Shown here in pieces: positions 10,667 to 19,857 of a stretch of DNA of 61,141 nucleotides. The notes beneath the pieces were generated by a model. The model was not told the origin of the DNA and searched no databases. It saw nothing but the letters and a program-made list of their open reading frames with translations. Positions within the stretch are counted from its first letter, which is position 1. Each line of letters opens with the position of its first letter. The DNA comes from Gammaproteobacteria bacterium (GTDB lineage: Bacteria; Pseudomonadota; Gammaproteobacteria; Steroidobacterales; GCA-2729495): assembly GCA_021773815.1 (NCBI GenBank), contig JAJFJS010000127.1:1-61141 (forward strand), written 5' to 3'. Both the position numbers and the translations under genes were made by a program.

Positions 10667-12747
10667 TCTTCCAGATTGCGCATGCTCAACCGAACACGAC
10701 CCTGACGATCGACTTCGAGCACTTTGACCCGAATGATATCGCCTTCGGCCAGCTTGTCGCTGACTTGTTCGACGCGCTCATCGGAAATCTGCGAAATATG
10801 CACGAGGCCGTCCTTGCCCGGCAGAATCGTCACGAATGCTCCAAAATCCATCAGGCGCGCGACGCGTCCCTCGTAGATCGTACCCACCTCGACCTCGGCC
10901 GTAATCAACTCGATACGGCTCTTGGCATCGCGTCCGGCGGCGCCTTCGACCGAGGCAATCCTGACGGTACCGTCGTTGTCGATATCGATCGTAGCGCCCG
11001 TCTGCTCGGTGATTTCCCGGATGGTCGACCCACCCTTGCCGATAACGTCGCGGATCTTCTCCGGATCGATATGCATCGTGATAATCGTCGGCGCCCATTC
11101 GGACATTTCGTCGCGCGGCGTATCGATGACCTTGGCCATCTCACCGAGAATATGCAGACGGGCAACCTTGGCCTGTGCCAGCGCCTTCTCCATGATCTCC
11201 CTGGTGATGCCGTCGATCTTGATATCCATTTGCAGGGCGGTGACGCCTTCGGTCGTGCCGGCAACCTTGAAGTCCATATCGCCGAGATGGTCTTCATCAC
11301 CGAGAATGTCGGTCAGGACCGCATACCGTTCACCGTCTTTGACAAGACCCATGGCCACACCGGCTACCGGCGCCTTGATGCGAACCCCTGCGTCCATCAG
11401 GGACAGGCTGGTGCCGCAGACAGAGGCCATCGAACTTGAACCGTTCGATTCGGTAATCTCCGAGACCACGCGAATGACATACGGAAACTCTTCCGCGTTC
11501 GGCAGGACGGCGGCAATACCGCGCCGGGCCAGACGACCGTGGCCGATTTCGCGGCGCTTCGGGCCGCTCATGAAGCCGGTCTCGCCAACGCAATACGGCG
11601 GGAAATTGTAGTGCAACATGAACCGGTCCCGACGTTCGCCATCAAGCGCATCGATGATCTGCGAATCCCGGTCCGTGCCGAGCGTCGTGGCCACGATGGC
11701 CTGCGTCTCGCCGCGGGTGAAAATCGCCGAACCATGGGCGCGCGGCAATATGCCGACACCGATATCGATCGGCCGGACCGTCGTCGTATCACGACCGTCG
11801 ATCCGCCGCTCACCACTCAGGACCCGCTCACGAACCAGGTTGCTCTCCAGCTTGCCGAACGCACCGCTGACCTCGTCGGCGGAAAACTTCGGGGTATCGC
11901 CGGAAGCCAGTGCCGCGATGGCCGCATCGCGAGCCTCGCCGATTTTCCCGTACCGCTCCTGCTTGTCACCGATGGCGTAAGCGGCGGCGATGGCGGCCTC
12001 TGATTGCGCCTTGACGGCTGAAGCCAGTTCCGGATTTTGTTCCGGTGCGACCCAGTTCCATGACGGTTTGCCGGCTTCGGCAACCAGTTCGCCAATGGCC
12101 GTGATCGCGGCCTGCATCTGCTCGTGACCGAAAACCACGGCACCGAGCATGACATCCTCTGCCAGGCAGTTGGCTTCCGATTCGACCATCAACACGGCGT
12201 TGCTGGTGCCGGCGACGATGAGATCGAGCTTCGATTCCTGCAGCTGGGTGGCGGTCGGGTTCAGGATATAGCCACCGTCGACATAGCCGACCCGGGCTGC
12301 ACCGATAGGCCCACCGAAGGGCATACCCGACAGCGCCAGCGCTGCCGATGCACCGATCAACGCCGGGATATCCGGATCGACCTCTGTATTCAGCGATACG
12401 ACGGTTGCGATGACCTGGACTTCATTTTTGAAACCCTTGGGAAACAGCGGTCGAATCGGCCGATCGATCAGCCGCGAGGTCAGCGTTTCTTTCTCGGTCG
12501 GCCGCCCCTCGCGCTTGAAGAACCCACCCGGGATCTTGCCTGCTGCGTAGGTCTTTTCCTGGTAATTGACCGTCAGGGGGAAAAAGTCCCGGCCCGGGTC
12601 CGCATTGCGGCGCCCGACTGCCGTGACCAGCACCACGCTGTCTGCCATATTGACGACGACTGCGCCGTCGGCCTGACGTGCGATGGCGCCGGTTTCCAAG
12701 GTGACCTGATGTTCACCGTACTGAAATGTCTTCTTGATTGTCTTCAC
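10657..12747 (-). CDS. pnp: Polyribonucleotide nucleotidyltransferase (PNPase)
   Basis: A 3'-5' phosphorolytic exoribonuclease and degradosome component. The 696 residues contain two RNase PH domains (first with [20 protein letters not shown]; second from about residue 310 with [18 protein letters not shown]), a KH domain ([19 protein letters not shown]) and a C-terminal S1 domain ([19 protein letters not shown]). Length and domains are complete. It lies 99 bases downstream of rpsO; a hairpin in that gap could be an RNase III-type autoregulatory site as in E. coli. Confidence 0.98.
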   Translation of the reverse strand: MKTIKKTFQYGEHQVTLETGAIARQADGAVVVNMADSVVLVTAVGRRNADPGRDFFPLTVNYQEKTYAAGKIPGGFFKREGRPTEKETLTSRLIDRPIRPLFPKGFKNEVQVIATVVSLNTEVDPDIPALIGASAALALSGMPFGGPIGAARVGYVDGGYILNPTATQLQESKLDLIVAGTSNAVLMVESEANCLAEDVMLGAVVFGHEQMQAAITAIGELVAEAGKPSWNWVAPEQNPELASAVKAQSEAAIAAAYAIGDKQERYGKIGEARDAAIAALASGDTPKFSADEVSGAFGKLESNLVRERVLSGERRIDGRDTTTVRPIDIGVGILPRAHGSAIFTRGETQAIVATTLGTDRDSQIIDALDGERRDRFMLHYNFPPYCVGETGFMSGPKRREIGHGRLARRGIAAVLPNAEEFPYVIRVVSEITESNGSSSMASVCGTSLSLMDAGVRIKAPVAGVAMGLVKDGERYAVLTDILGDEDHLGDMDFKVAGTTEGVTALQMDIKIDGITREIMEKALAQAKVARLHILGEMAKVIDTPRDEMSEWAPTIITMHIDPEKIRDVIGKGGSTIREITEQTGATIDIDNDGTVRIASVEGAAGRDAKSRIELITAEVEVGTIYEGRVARLMDFGAFVTILPGKDGLVHISQISDERVEQVSDKLAEGDIIRVKVLEVDRQGRVRLSMRNLEDAA

Positions 12748-12783
12748 GTGCTTGTCCTGCTGAATAACTGGTGCGCAAACGAA

Positions 12784-12805
12784 CCTACGCCATCTGAACC
12801 GTAGG
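12784..12805 (-). promoter_or_regulatory. Hairpin in the rpsO-pnp gap
   Basis: CCTACG (12784-12789) pairs with CGTAGG (12800-12805) in the leader of pnp. A stem here matches the position of the E. coli pnp leader processing hairpin, though this one is short. A second possible stem with a TTCG loop follows the rpsO stop (TAGGTACTTCGGCGCC). Confidence 0.35.
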
Positions 12806-12846
12806 GCGTCAGCGCATCCGAAAAGATTGAAAAGGCGCCGAAGTAC

Positions 12847-13116
12847 CTAACGGCGTAAGCCGAGCCGAGCAATCAGTTGACGATATCGATCGCTATCCTG
12901 CTCTTTCAGATAGTCCAGCAACTTGCGTCGCCGATTAACCATGCGCAGCAAACCCTGTCGCGAATGGTGGTCTTTCTTGTGAGAATTAAAGTGCTCGGTC
13001 AGGTCAGAGATCCTGTTGGACAGAATGGCGACCTGAACTTCCGGGGAACCCGTGTCGGATTCACCTAACCGGTACTCTTCGATGATATTGGCCTTCTTCG
13101 TTCCCGAAAGGGACAT
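12847..13116 (-). CDS. rpsO: 30S ribosomal protein S15
   Basis: An 89-residue S15, the usual length, which binds the central domain of 16S rRNA early in 30S assembly. The conserved block [23 protein letters not shown] is present (residues about 42-64). A strong AGGAGGT ribosome binding site lies 8 bases before the ATG. It sits between truB and pnp, the conserved order. Confidence 0.98.
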   Translation of the reverse strand: MSLSGTKKANIIEEYRLGESDTGSPEVQVAILSNRISDLTEHFNSHKKDHHSRQGLLRMVNRRRKLLDYLKEQDSDRYRQLIARLGLRR

Positions 13117-13171
13117 GCTACGGACCTCCTGTGTGTCCTACTTCTTTGTTTATCCTTGTAATTCGCGCGAC

Positions 13172-13177
13172 ATTGTA
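13172..13177 (-). promoter_or_regulatory. Candidate -10 box for rpsO-pnp
   Basis: TACAAT on the minus strand lies in the 100-base truB-rpsO gap, about 55 bases upstream of the rpsO ATG. No good -35 box is seen. Confidence 0.3.
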
Positions 13178-13216
13178 CCTAGACCGAGGCCATAGATACA
13201 CCCTTTTCTGCCCCGA

Positions 13217-14167
13217 TCAGCCCACGGCTGGCTCGCTGGCAACAAACAGTCGTTTCGGTGCGATCCGGCCATCCAGAAGCGCCTCGCCGACGCCGAGAAA
13301 ACGGGCCCGGTCATCGTAGATTCGGCAGAATCCGGCACGGGGTGACCGACCCACCTGCACCGGATTGCCCTGACAGACGTACCAGGCCTGCTCGCGGTTC
13401 AGATCGACCGCCGGCCAGTTGCTGAGGGCCGAATCCGCCGGCACCAGCAGGGCATCCAGCGCATCGTCACCGGCCGCCGCCGCCGCCTCCACCTGCTCCA
13501 TTGTCACGAGTCCGGTATTGACGAACGGGCCGACGGACAGTCGCCGCAAAGCGGCAACATGGCCGCAGGTGCCCAGTTCGGCAGCCAGGTCCTCGACCAG
13601 CGTGCGCACGTACGTACCTTTGCTGCATTCTACCCTCAGCACCGGCGCCTGCGGATCGAACCGTTCGATCGTCAGCCTGTGAATCGTTACCGGCCGCGCC
13701 TCGCGCTCCACTTCAATGCCCTGGCGCGCCAGTTCGTACAACCGCTTACCATCCTTTTTCAACGCCGAATACATCGGCGGCACCTGTTCGATCTTGCCGG
13801 TCAGCCGAATCAGCGCCGTTTCCAGCGCCGTGCGTGCGATCGTATTGATGTCCGATTCCTCGATCACGGTGCCGTCGGCATCGGCGGTGTCGGTGCGAAT
13901 GCCGAAGCGCGCGGTCACCCGATAGGACTTGTCCGCATCGAGAAGATACGCCGATACTTTCGTCGCCTGGCCGAGGCATATCGGCAGCATGCCGCTGGCC
14001 AGGGGATCCAGGCTACCCGTATGACCGGCCTTGCGCGCCCGGAACAGCCACTTGACCCGCTGCAGGGCGCCATTAGAGGTCACGCCCACCGGCTTGTCGA
14101 GCAACAGGACGCCGTCGACAGATCGCCGCTGGCGCTTCGGCAGGCCTTCCGTCTTGCGCCCGGTCAC
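13217..14167 (-). CDS. truB: tRNA pseudouridine(55) synthase TruB
   Basis: Makes pseudouridine 55 in the T loop of tRNAs. The catalytic aspartate is D54 in HTGSLDPLASGM; GVLLLDKPVGVTSN precedes it, and KGTYVRTLVEDLAAELG carries the conserved YVR element. The C-terminal region is PUA-like. The 316 residues are normal for the family. It follows rbfA by 25 bases. Confidence 0.97.
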   Translation of the reverse strand: MTGRKTEGLPKRQRRSVDGVLLLDKPVGVTSNGALQRVKWLFRARKAGHTGSLDPLASGMLPICLGQATKVSAYLLDADKSYRVTARFGIRTDTADADGTVIEESDINTIARTALETALIRLTGKIEQVPPMYSALKKDGKRLYELARQGIEVEREARPVTIHRLTIERFDPQAPVLRVECSKGTYVRTLVEDLAAELGTCGHVAALRRLSVGPFVNTGLVTMEQVEAAAAAGDDALDALLVPADSALSNWPAVDLNREQAWYVCQGNPVQVGRSPRAGFCRIYDDRARFLGVGEALLDGRIAPKRLFVASEPAVG

Positions 14168-14192
14168 AGTCGATCACCGGTCGACAACGCGA

Positions 14193-14579
14193 TCACCCGC
14201 TTTCTCCCGAATCGTCTTCCTTACGCATGTCACTGGCCACAGCGTCGTCGATCAAGCGGTCCATGGCCCGACTGGTCTGACTCAGGTCGTCATAGACAAA
14301 CCGCAACTCCGGTACATGCCTGACGGTCAGTTGCGCTGCCAACTGGCCGCGAAGAAACTTCATTGCGGAGGCGAATGCCTGCTCGAGATCGTCCCGACCA
14401 TGCTCCGGATCCAGAGCCGTGAAATAGACCCAGGCGACACTGAGATCACGGCTTACCTTGACCGAGGAAATGATCGCATCATGCAATCGCGGATCACGTA
14501 CGCTGACACGCATCACATCATTAAGAATCCGCAGAATCTGATCTTCGATTCTCCGGCTACGAGGAAAATCTCGCGGCAT
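14193..14579 (-). CDS. rbfA: Ribosome-binding factor A
   Basis: A KH-like cold-shock protein that assists late 30S maturation near the 5' end of 16S rRNA. It is 128 residues. Recognisable stretches are RSRRIEDQILRILNDVM, VSVRDPRL and the C-terminal VRHVPELRFVYDDLSQTSRAM. It sits between infB and truB, as is usual. Confidence 0.96.
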   Translation of the reverse strand: MPRDFPRSRRIEDQILRILNDVMRVSVRDPRLHDAIISSVKVSRDLSVAWVYFTALDPEHGRDDLEQAFASAMKFLRGQLAAQLTVRHVPELRFVYDDLSQTSRAMDRLIDDAVASDMRKEDDSGESG

Positions 14580-14609
14580 GGTATCTCTCCAGCGACGGGC
14601 TCACCCCGT

Positions 14610-17150
14610 TCACAAGGTACGCGCCACTTCTACCCGCTGGTAGCACTCGATCTGATCTCCGACCTTGACGTCATTGTAATTCTTGACGCCGATACCGCAC
14701 TCGGTGCCGGCCCGAACTTCATTGACGTCATCCTTGAAACGCCGCAAAGACTCGAGATCGCCCTCATAGATCACGACATTGTCGCGCAACACGCGAATGG
14801 GATTGCTCCGTTTTACCAGCCCGTCGACAACGAGACAGCCGGCAATGCTGCCGAGCTTCGGCGAACTGAAAACATCTTTCACCTCGGCAAGGCCGATAAT
14901 CTCCTCACGTACCTCGGGCGACAGCATCCCGGTAATCGCGGCCGTGACGTCATCGATGACCTCATAAATGATGCTGTAGTAGCGGATATCGACGCCGGTC
15001 TCTTTGACCGCATTACGTGCTGATGCGTCAGCACGTACGTTGAAGCCGATAACAATCGCATTCGATGCCGCCGCGAGATTTATATCCGATTCGGTGATTC
15101 CGCCGACGCCACTCGCGATAACATTGACCTGCACTTCTTCATGGCTGAGATTCTCCAGAGAGTCCTTGATCGCCTCAGCGCTGCCGTTCGCATCGGCCTT
15201 GATCAGTATCTGCACCGACTGAAGATTGGCCGATTCCATCCGACTAAAGAGATCGTCGAGCTTGGCGGCCTGTTGCTTGGCCAGCTTGACGTCACGGGAT
15301 CGGGAGTGCCGGAATTCTGCGAGGTCCCTGACTTTTCGCTCATCATCCAGCGCCAGCACCTCATCACCGGCCGCGGGTGTACCGGACAGACCCAGCACCT
15401 GAACGGGCATCGACGGACCAACCAATTCGACCGACTCACCGACATCATTGAGCATATTGCGCACGCGGCCGTACTCTTGGCCGGCGACGATTGAAGCGCC
15501 TCGCTTGAGTTGACCGCGGGTAACAAGAATCGTTGCTACGGCTCCGCGCCCCTTCTCCAGTGTCGACTCAATGACGACGCCGGCGGCCGGACCGCTATCG
15601 ACGGCCTTCAGGTCAAGCAGTTCGGCCTGCAGCAAAATCGACTCGAGCAGCTTGTCGATACCCTCGCCCGTATGGGCCGACACATCGACAAACAGCGTGT
15701 CACCGCCCCAGTCCTCCGGCACCACATCCTTGGCGGCCAACTCACTACGGACCCGATCCAGATCTGCTCCGGATCGATCGATCTTGTTTACCGCGACGAC
15801 GATCGGCACTCCGGCAGCCTTGGCATGCTGAATGGCTTCCTCGGTCTGCGGCTTGACGCCATCGTCCGCGGCAACCACCAATATCACGATATCCGTCACC
15901 TGGGCGCCTCGCGCACGCATCGCCGTGAACGCTGCGTGCCCGGGCGTATCGAGAAACGTGATGTTCCCGCCGCCCACCTGAACGTTATAGGCGCCGATAT
16001 GTTGCGTAATACCCCCCGCTTCCCCCGCGGCCACCTTGGTCCGCCGGATGTAATCGAGCAGGGAGGTCTTGCCGTGATCGACATGCCCCATGATGGTCAC
16101 CACCGGTGGACGCGACACGGCGTCACCGGACACCTCGACATTGCCGATGATCTCGGCTTCGACGCCACCCTCCTGCATCGGCTTGGCGGTGTGACCCATT
16201 TCCTCGACGACCAGAACAGCCGTGTCCTGATCAATGACCTGGTTGATCGTCGCCATAACCCCCAGGTTCATCATTGCTTTGATGACTTCACTGGCTTTGA
16301 TCGCCATCTTTTGCGCCAGTTCGGCAACGCTGATCGACTCGGGAATCTCGACGTCACGAATCACCGGGGCGGTCGGCCTCTCAAAGCCGTGTTGCGAATC
16401 CACGGACACGGAAACAGGTCTGCGTCTGCTCTTGCGTTTCTTGCGTCGCGCGTTGGCGCCCGACGCGACATGCAATTCTTTGCGTCCGTAACGCGTGCCG
16501 GCATCACCTTTCTTGCCCCGCCCGTCGCCGTGCGCCGGCCTGGCATCGGATTTCTTGGAGCGATCGGGCTTGGGCGTTTCGCCGGGCACGGGCATGACCG
16601 CGGCCGGCTCCTGCCGCTGCTGCTCCTCCTGCTGCCGCTGACGCAGTTCTACCGCCTGACGCTCGAGCTCGGCGGCCTTTTCCTGCTGCTCCGCCTCCAC
16701 CTGCTTGCGCTGCTCCTCGGCCTCTAGCGCTTCGCGTTCCGCCTGCAACGCGCGCTCCTGATCGAGGCGCTTCTCCTCCTCGGCCTTGCGCTGTTCGTCG
16801 AGCTCCTCTTTCTCCTTCCGGGCCGCATCCTCGAGAACGTTACGGTTAACGTATGTTCTCTTTTTGCGAACCTCGACATTGACCGTTCGCGACCGACCCT
16901 GGTTGCCCGCTAACCGAAGTTCGCTTTGCGACCGTCGCTGCAGCGTGATCTTTTTGGGCGTCGCTTTCGTCGAATCACCCTGACGCCCATGACTGCGACG
17001 CAGGTACGTCAACAACTCAAGCTTCGCATCATCGCTGATGACCGAATTCGGACCGTGGTTCGATATGCCGGCCTCATCGAGCTGCGACAATAACCGCTCG
17101 ACCGACACCTTCAGCACTTCGGCGAATTGCGAAATCGTCACATTGGACAT
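14610..17150 (-). CDS. infB: Translation initiation factor IF-2
   Basis: A GTPase that brings fMet-tRNA to the 30S subunit. The 846 residues have an N-terminal IF2_N domain (1-50), a long charged E/Q/R/K linker (about 110-240), a second IF2_N-type domain ([18 protein letters not shown], about 268) and the G domain with [20 protein letters not shown] and NKID, followed by domains II to IV. It lies 28 bases after nusA. Confidence 0.98.
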   Translation of the reverse strand: MSNVTISQFAEVLKVSVERLLSQLDEAGISNHGPNSVISDDAKLELLTYLRRSHGRQGDSTKATPKKITLQRRSQSELRLAGNQGRSRTVNVEVRKKRTYVNRNVLEDAARKEKEELDEQRKAEEEKRLDQERALQAEREALEAEEQRKQVEAEQQEKAAELERQAVELRQRQQEEQQRQEPAAVMPVPGETPKPDRSKKSDARPAHGDGRGKKGDAGTRYGRKELHVASGANARRKKRKSRRRPVSVSVDSQHGFERPTAPVIRDVEIPESISVAELAQKMAIKASEVIKAMMNLGVMATINQVIDQDTAVLVVEEMGHTAKPMQEGGVEAEIIGNVEVSGDAVSRPPVVTIMGHVDHGKTSLLDYIRRTKVAAGEAGGITQHIGAYNVQVGGGNITFLDTPGHAAFTAMRARGAQVTDIVILVVAADDGVKPQTEEAIQHAKAAGVPIVVAVNKIDRSGADLDRVRSELAAKDVVPEDWGGDTLFVDVSAHTGEGIDKLLESILLQAELLDLKAVDSGPAAGVVIESTLEKGRGAVATILVTRGQLKRGASIVAGQEYGRVRNMLNDVGESVELVGPSMPVQVLGLSGTPAAGDEVLALDDERKVRDLAEFRHSRSRDVKLAKQQAAKLDDLFSRMESANLQSVQILIKADANGSAEAIKDSLENLSHEEVQVNVIASGVGGITESDINLAAASNAIVIGFNVRADASARNAVKETGVDIRYYSIIYEVIDDVTAAITGMLSPEVREEIIGLAEVKDVFSSPKLGSIAGCLVVDGLVKRSNPIRVLRDNVVIYEGDLESLRRFKDDVNEVRAGTECGIGVKNYNDVKVGDQIECYQRVEVARTL

Positions 17151-17178
17151 AAAAGAATACTCCGCTTAGGCAAGGCCG

Positions 17179-18690
17179 CTATTCGGCCGTTGCCTCGTCT
17201 TCATTCTGGAACCAGATTTCCCGGGCGGTCATGATCAGCTTCGCCGCTCTTTCACTATCCAGATCCTCGATATCCTCGAGTTCGTCGACCGCCTGCTCCG
17301 CCAGATCTTCACGTGTGACAATGCCCTTGCTGGCCAACACGAAGGCGAGCGCGCGATCCATGCCCTCCAGTTCGAGCAGGTCATCGGCCGGCTCTGCATC
17401 ATCGATAACTTCTTCGGTCGCAATCGCGCGCGTCAGCAACACGTCCCGTGCACGATTGCGCAATTCCTCGACGATATTCTCATCGAATTCATCGACCGCC
17501 AGCAGCTCGGAAGTTGGCACGTAGGCGACTTCCTCAATGCTCGAAAATCCTTCCTGAACGAGAATCAAAGCAACGTTCTCATCAACATCGAGTTGCTTCA
17601 TGAACATCTCCAGCAACTCGCGCGCCTCGCCCTCGCTTTTCTCGTCAGCATCCGCTTCCGTCATGACATTGAGCTCCCAACCTGTGAGCTCACTCGCCAA
17701 ACGAATATTCTGTCCGCCTCGGCCGATCGCCTGCGACAGCTTGTCCTCCTCGACGGCGACATCCATGCTGTGCTTCTCTTCGTCGACGACTATCGACGTC
17801 ACTTCAGCCGGTGACATCGCATTGATCACGAACTGCGCCGGATTCTCATCCCAGAGAATGATATCGACACGCTCACCGGCCAGCTCGTTCGAAACAGCTT
17901 GGACGCGCGAACCGCGCATGCCGACACATGCACCGACGGGATCGATACGTGGATCATTACTCTTGACGGCAATCTTGGCGCGCAGCCCCGGATCCCGCGC
18001 GGCACCGAGAATCTCGATCAGGCCCTGACCGACTTCCGGCACCTCGATCTTGAATAATTCGAGCAGAAAGCCCGGCGATGAACGCGTCATGAACAACTGC
18101 GGCCCGCGCTGCTCGGATCGAACCTCGCGCAGGAGTGCCTTGATGCGATCGTTCTGACGAACCGGTTCGCGGGGAATCATGTCTTCACGCGGCACGAAAC
18201 CCTCGGCACTACCGCCGAGATCGACATAAACGCCGTTTCGATCGACGCGCTTGACGATGCCGCTGATCAACTCGCCCTCGCGTTCGCTGTACTCCTCGAC
18301 GATCTTGCTGCGCTCGGCTTCACGCACCTTCTGGACGATAACCTGTTTGGCCGTTTGCGCGGCAATACGTCCGAATTCCACCGACTCAATCGGTTCTTCG
18401 ACATAGCCGTCGACTTCCGCATCCGGATTGATATCGACCGCATCGATCATGCGCAGTTCGCAATCGGGCGTCTCGAGCTCCGTCGAATCGTCGGCAAAAA
18501 CCTTCCACTGGCGGAAGGTGTCATATTCACCGGTCTCGCGGTTGATACAGACACGCACGTCGATTTCTTCGCCGTAACGCTTTCGCGTGGCCGACGCCAA
18601 CGCCGCCTCCATCGCTTCGAAGATAATCGATTCGTCGACACCCTTCTCATTCGAGACGGCCTCGACGACCATTAAAATTTCCTTGCTCAT
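17179..18690 (-). CDS. nusA: Transcription termination/antitermination factor NusA
   Basis: Binds RNA polymerase and modulates pausing, termination and antitermination. The start is set at 18690 ([17 protein letters not shown]), where all relatives begin; the open frame extends 60 codons upstream through rimP's 3' end and is not coding. The 503 residues hold the N-terminal domain, S1 ([19 protein letters not shown]), KH1/KH2 ([27 protein letters not shown]) and two C-terminal acidic repeats ([31 protein letters not shown]) of the gammaproteobacterial type. It follows rimP by 22 bases. Confidence 0.97.
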   Translation of the reverse strand: MSKEILMVVEAVSNEKGVDESIIFEAMEAALASATRKRYGEEIDVRVCINRETGEYDTFRQWKVFADDSTELETPDCELRMIDAVDINPDAEVDGYVEEPIESVEFGRIAAQTAKQVIVQKVREAERSKIVEEYSEREGELISGIVKRVDRNGVYVDLGGSAEGFVPREDMIPREPVRQNDRIKALLREVRSEQRGPQLFMTRSSPGFLLELFKIEVPEVGQGLIEILGAARDPGLRAKIAVKSNDPRIDPVGACVGMRGSRVQAVSNELAGERVDIILWDENPAQFVINAMSPAEVTSIVVDEEKHSMDVAVEEDKLSQAIGRGGQNIRLASELTGWELNVMTEADADEKSEGEARELLEMFMKQLDVDENVALILVQEGFSSIEEVAYVPTSELLAVDEFDENIVEELRNRARDVLLTRAIATEEVIDDAEPADDLLELEGMDRALAFVLASKGIVTREDLAEQAVDELEDIEDLDSERAAKLIMTAREIWFQNEDEATAE

Positions 18691-18712
18691 GCTATTTAAC
18701 CCGCAATTGAAC

Positions 18713-19195
18713 CTATGCCGTTCCGGCCCGGAGAAATTCGTTCCAGTCCGGCACCAGCCTCGCTGTTTCGATATCACCGAGATCGACCGAGACCGTGACA
18801 TCTTCGGATCGTACGGCGATCCGGCTGCCTTCTCGACCCAGTAGCTGCCCTCGTATCCGCCGACGACCATCGACCAGTCGCCGCAAACGCGCCTTGATCA
18901 TGCTGCCGGCAAAGCGGTCGAAATGCTCTGGCTTGACCAGTTTCCGATCCGCCCCGGGCGATGAAACCTCGAGATTGTAATCAGCGGCGATCGGATCCTC
19001 GACATCCAGCAAACCGCTGACCTGATGACTGACCCGCTCGCAATCCTCCAGGGTGATGCCCTCGGGACTGTCGATAAACAAACGCAGCGTCCCGTGGCCG
19101 TGGCCCAGGTTGAGCTCGAGTTCCGCCAACTCATAGCCGAGCATCTCGACCTCGGGTTCGAGCAGGCTGATCAATTTTTCGCGCGTCACACTCAT
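18713..19195 (-). CDS. rimP: Ribosome maturation factor RimP
   Basis: Needed for 30S assembly. The start at 19195 ([19 protein letters not shown]) gives 160 residues, close to the family norm; the open frame extends 67 codons further up through terminator hairpins and is not coding. Conserved parts are [39 protein letters not shown] and [14 protein letters not shown]. It is the first gene of the rimP-nusA-infB-rbfA-truB operon. Two intrinsic terminators lie directly upstream, so expression is probably controlled by read-through. Confidence 0.95.
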   Translation of the reverse strand: MSVTREKLISLLEPEVEMLGYELAELELNLGHGHGTLRLFIDSPEGITLEDCERVSHQVSGLLDVEDPIAADYNLEVSSPGADRKLVKPEHFDRFAGSMIKARLRRLVDGRRRIRGQLLGREGSRIAVRSEDVTVSVDLGDIETARLVPDWNEFLRAGTA

Positions 19196-19228
19196 GCTTC
19201 GCTCGTTCCCGGCAACCGTCTCCGGGAT

Positions 19229-19250
19229 AAAAAAATGGGCCAGCGGCCCA
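19229..19250 (-). terminator. Intrinsic terminator/attenuator 33 bases before rimP
   Basis: On the minus strand TGGGCC-GCT-GGCCCA is followed directly by seven T. It lies between any upstream promoter and the rimP ATG, and the 33-base gap leaves little room for a promoter, so it looks like an attenuator. GGCC-rich segments just upstream could pair with its 5' arm as an alternative fold. Confidence 0.75.
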
Positions 19251-19329
19251 CTTGCTAATTCAACCGGCCACATTCGGCCAGCGATGCCGCCCGGCATCCC
19301 AATCCTCGTTCGCATCCGAGCGAGCAAAT

Positions 19330-19348
19330 AAAAAGCCCCATCCGGGGC
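19330..19348 (-). terminator. Intrinsic terminator upstream of the rimP leader
   Basis: On the minus strand GCCCC-GGAT-GGGGC is followed by TTTTT. It would stop a transcript arriving from higher coordinates, either a leader RNA or the 3' end of whatever once stood upstream. Confidence 0.65.
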
Positions 19349-19503
19349 CCTTGCAACCGACGCTCGGTCGCGGAAATCCGTGCTGACTGAGTTCAATTCA
19401 GCTCGGGGAATTCCGCATAAACTACTGATTCTAATAAAGAAAAAGCAAGTCTTCCGGTCCCGTTTCTTAAACGGACGGTCATTCTATCAAAGCCTCGGGG
19501 TAA

Positions 19504-19710
19504 ATGGCAGACGCGACGGCGTTTTATACACCTGGTGCGCCGATCGGCGAGTGGCCGAGCAACCGGCATTTCGGCGCTGTCGCGGCGGGCGAAGCGACGA
19601 TCGGAGCCGGACCGTTTAGAAAAAGGCTGATTGCGGGGACCGGCAGCCGATGCTATCTAGCATTGATCAAGACTCTTGATAATACTTCTAACCGCACCGC
19701 TCCGCCGTGA
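19504..19710 (+). CDS. Possible small protein, unknown
   Basis: A 68-codon frame (MADATAFYTPGAPIGEWPSN...) starting with ATG 4-7 bases after GGGG. The first 45 or so codons have GC-rich third positions like real genes of this genome; the end is AT-rich and less convincing. I recognise no family. It could be the truncated 5' end of a lost gene. Confidence 0.2.
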   Translation: MADATAFYTPGAPIGEWPSNRHFGAVAAGEATIGAGPFRKRLIAGTGSRCYLALIKTLDNTSNRTAPP

Positions 19711-19782
19711 GAACAGACCCGGAGCGCGACAGGGCAATGCTCGGCAGGCAATCTTGAGCAAGCAAAAACACATGGTTCCGAA

Positions 19783-19800
19783 TTATTTTATTTAAAATAA
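19783..19800. repeat. 18-bp AT palindrome
   Basis: TTATTTTA-TT-TAAAATAA is a perfect palindrome made only of A and T, 57 bases beyond the stop of the giant gene. It is not a typical terminator (no GC stem). Role unknown. Confidence 0.5.
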
Positions 19801-19857
19801 ACCGGTACTAATACCATTATCACGATAGTCCCGGACGTTCCTCGATTGCAGAAAGCC

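Larger units (their letters stand above)
19196..19857. other. Gene-poor region between rimP and the giant secreted protein gene
   Basis: Holds the two terminators above, other hairpins in the rimP leader (GATGCC/GGCATC and GGCC repeats, about 19260-19300), a possible minus-strand -10 (TAGAAT, near 19480) without a good -35, one possible small ORF on the plus strand and an AT-rich palindrome. No RNA gene is recognised. Confidence 0.6.

Noticed and set aside
18691-18870. 60-codon N-terminal extension of NusA
   Set aside because: It overlaps the 3' end of rimP and lacks any NusA homology; MSKEILM at 18690 is the family start.
19330-19700. A second tRNA gene upstream of rimP, as metY in E. coli
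   Set aside because: No cloverleaf or CCA-ending sequence was found on either strand; the initiator tRNA lies at 27573-27649 instead.
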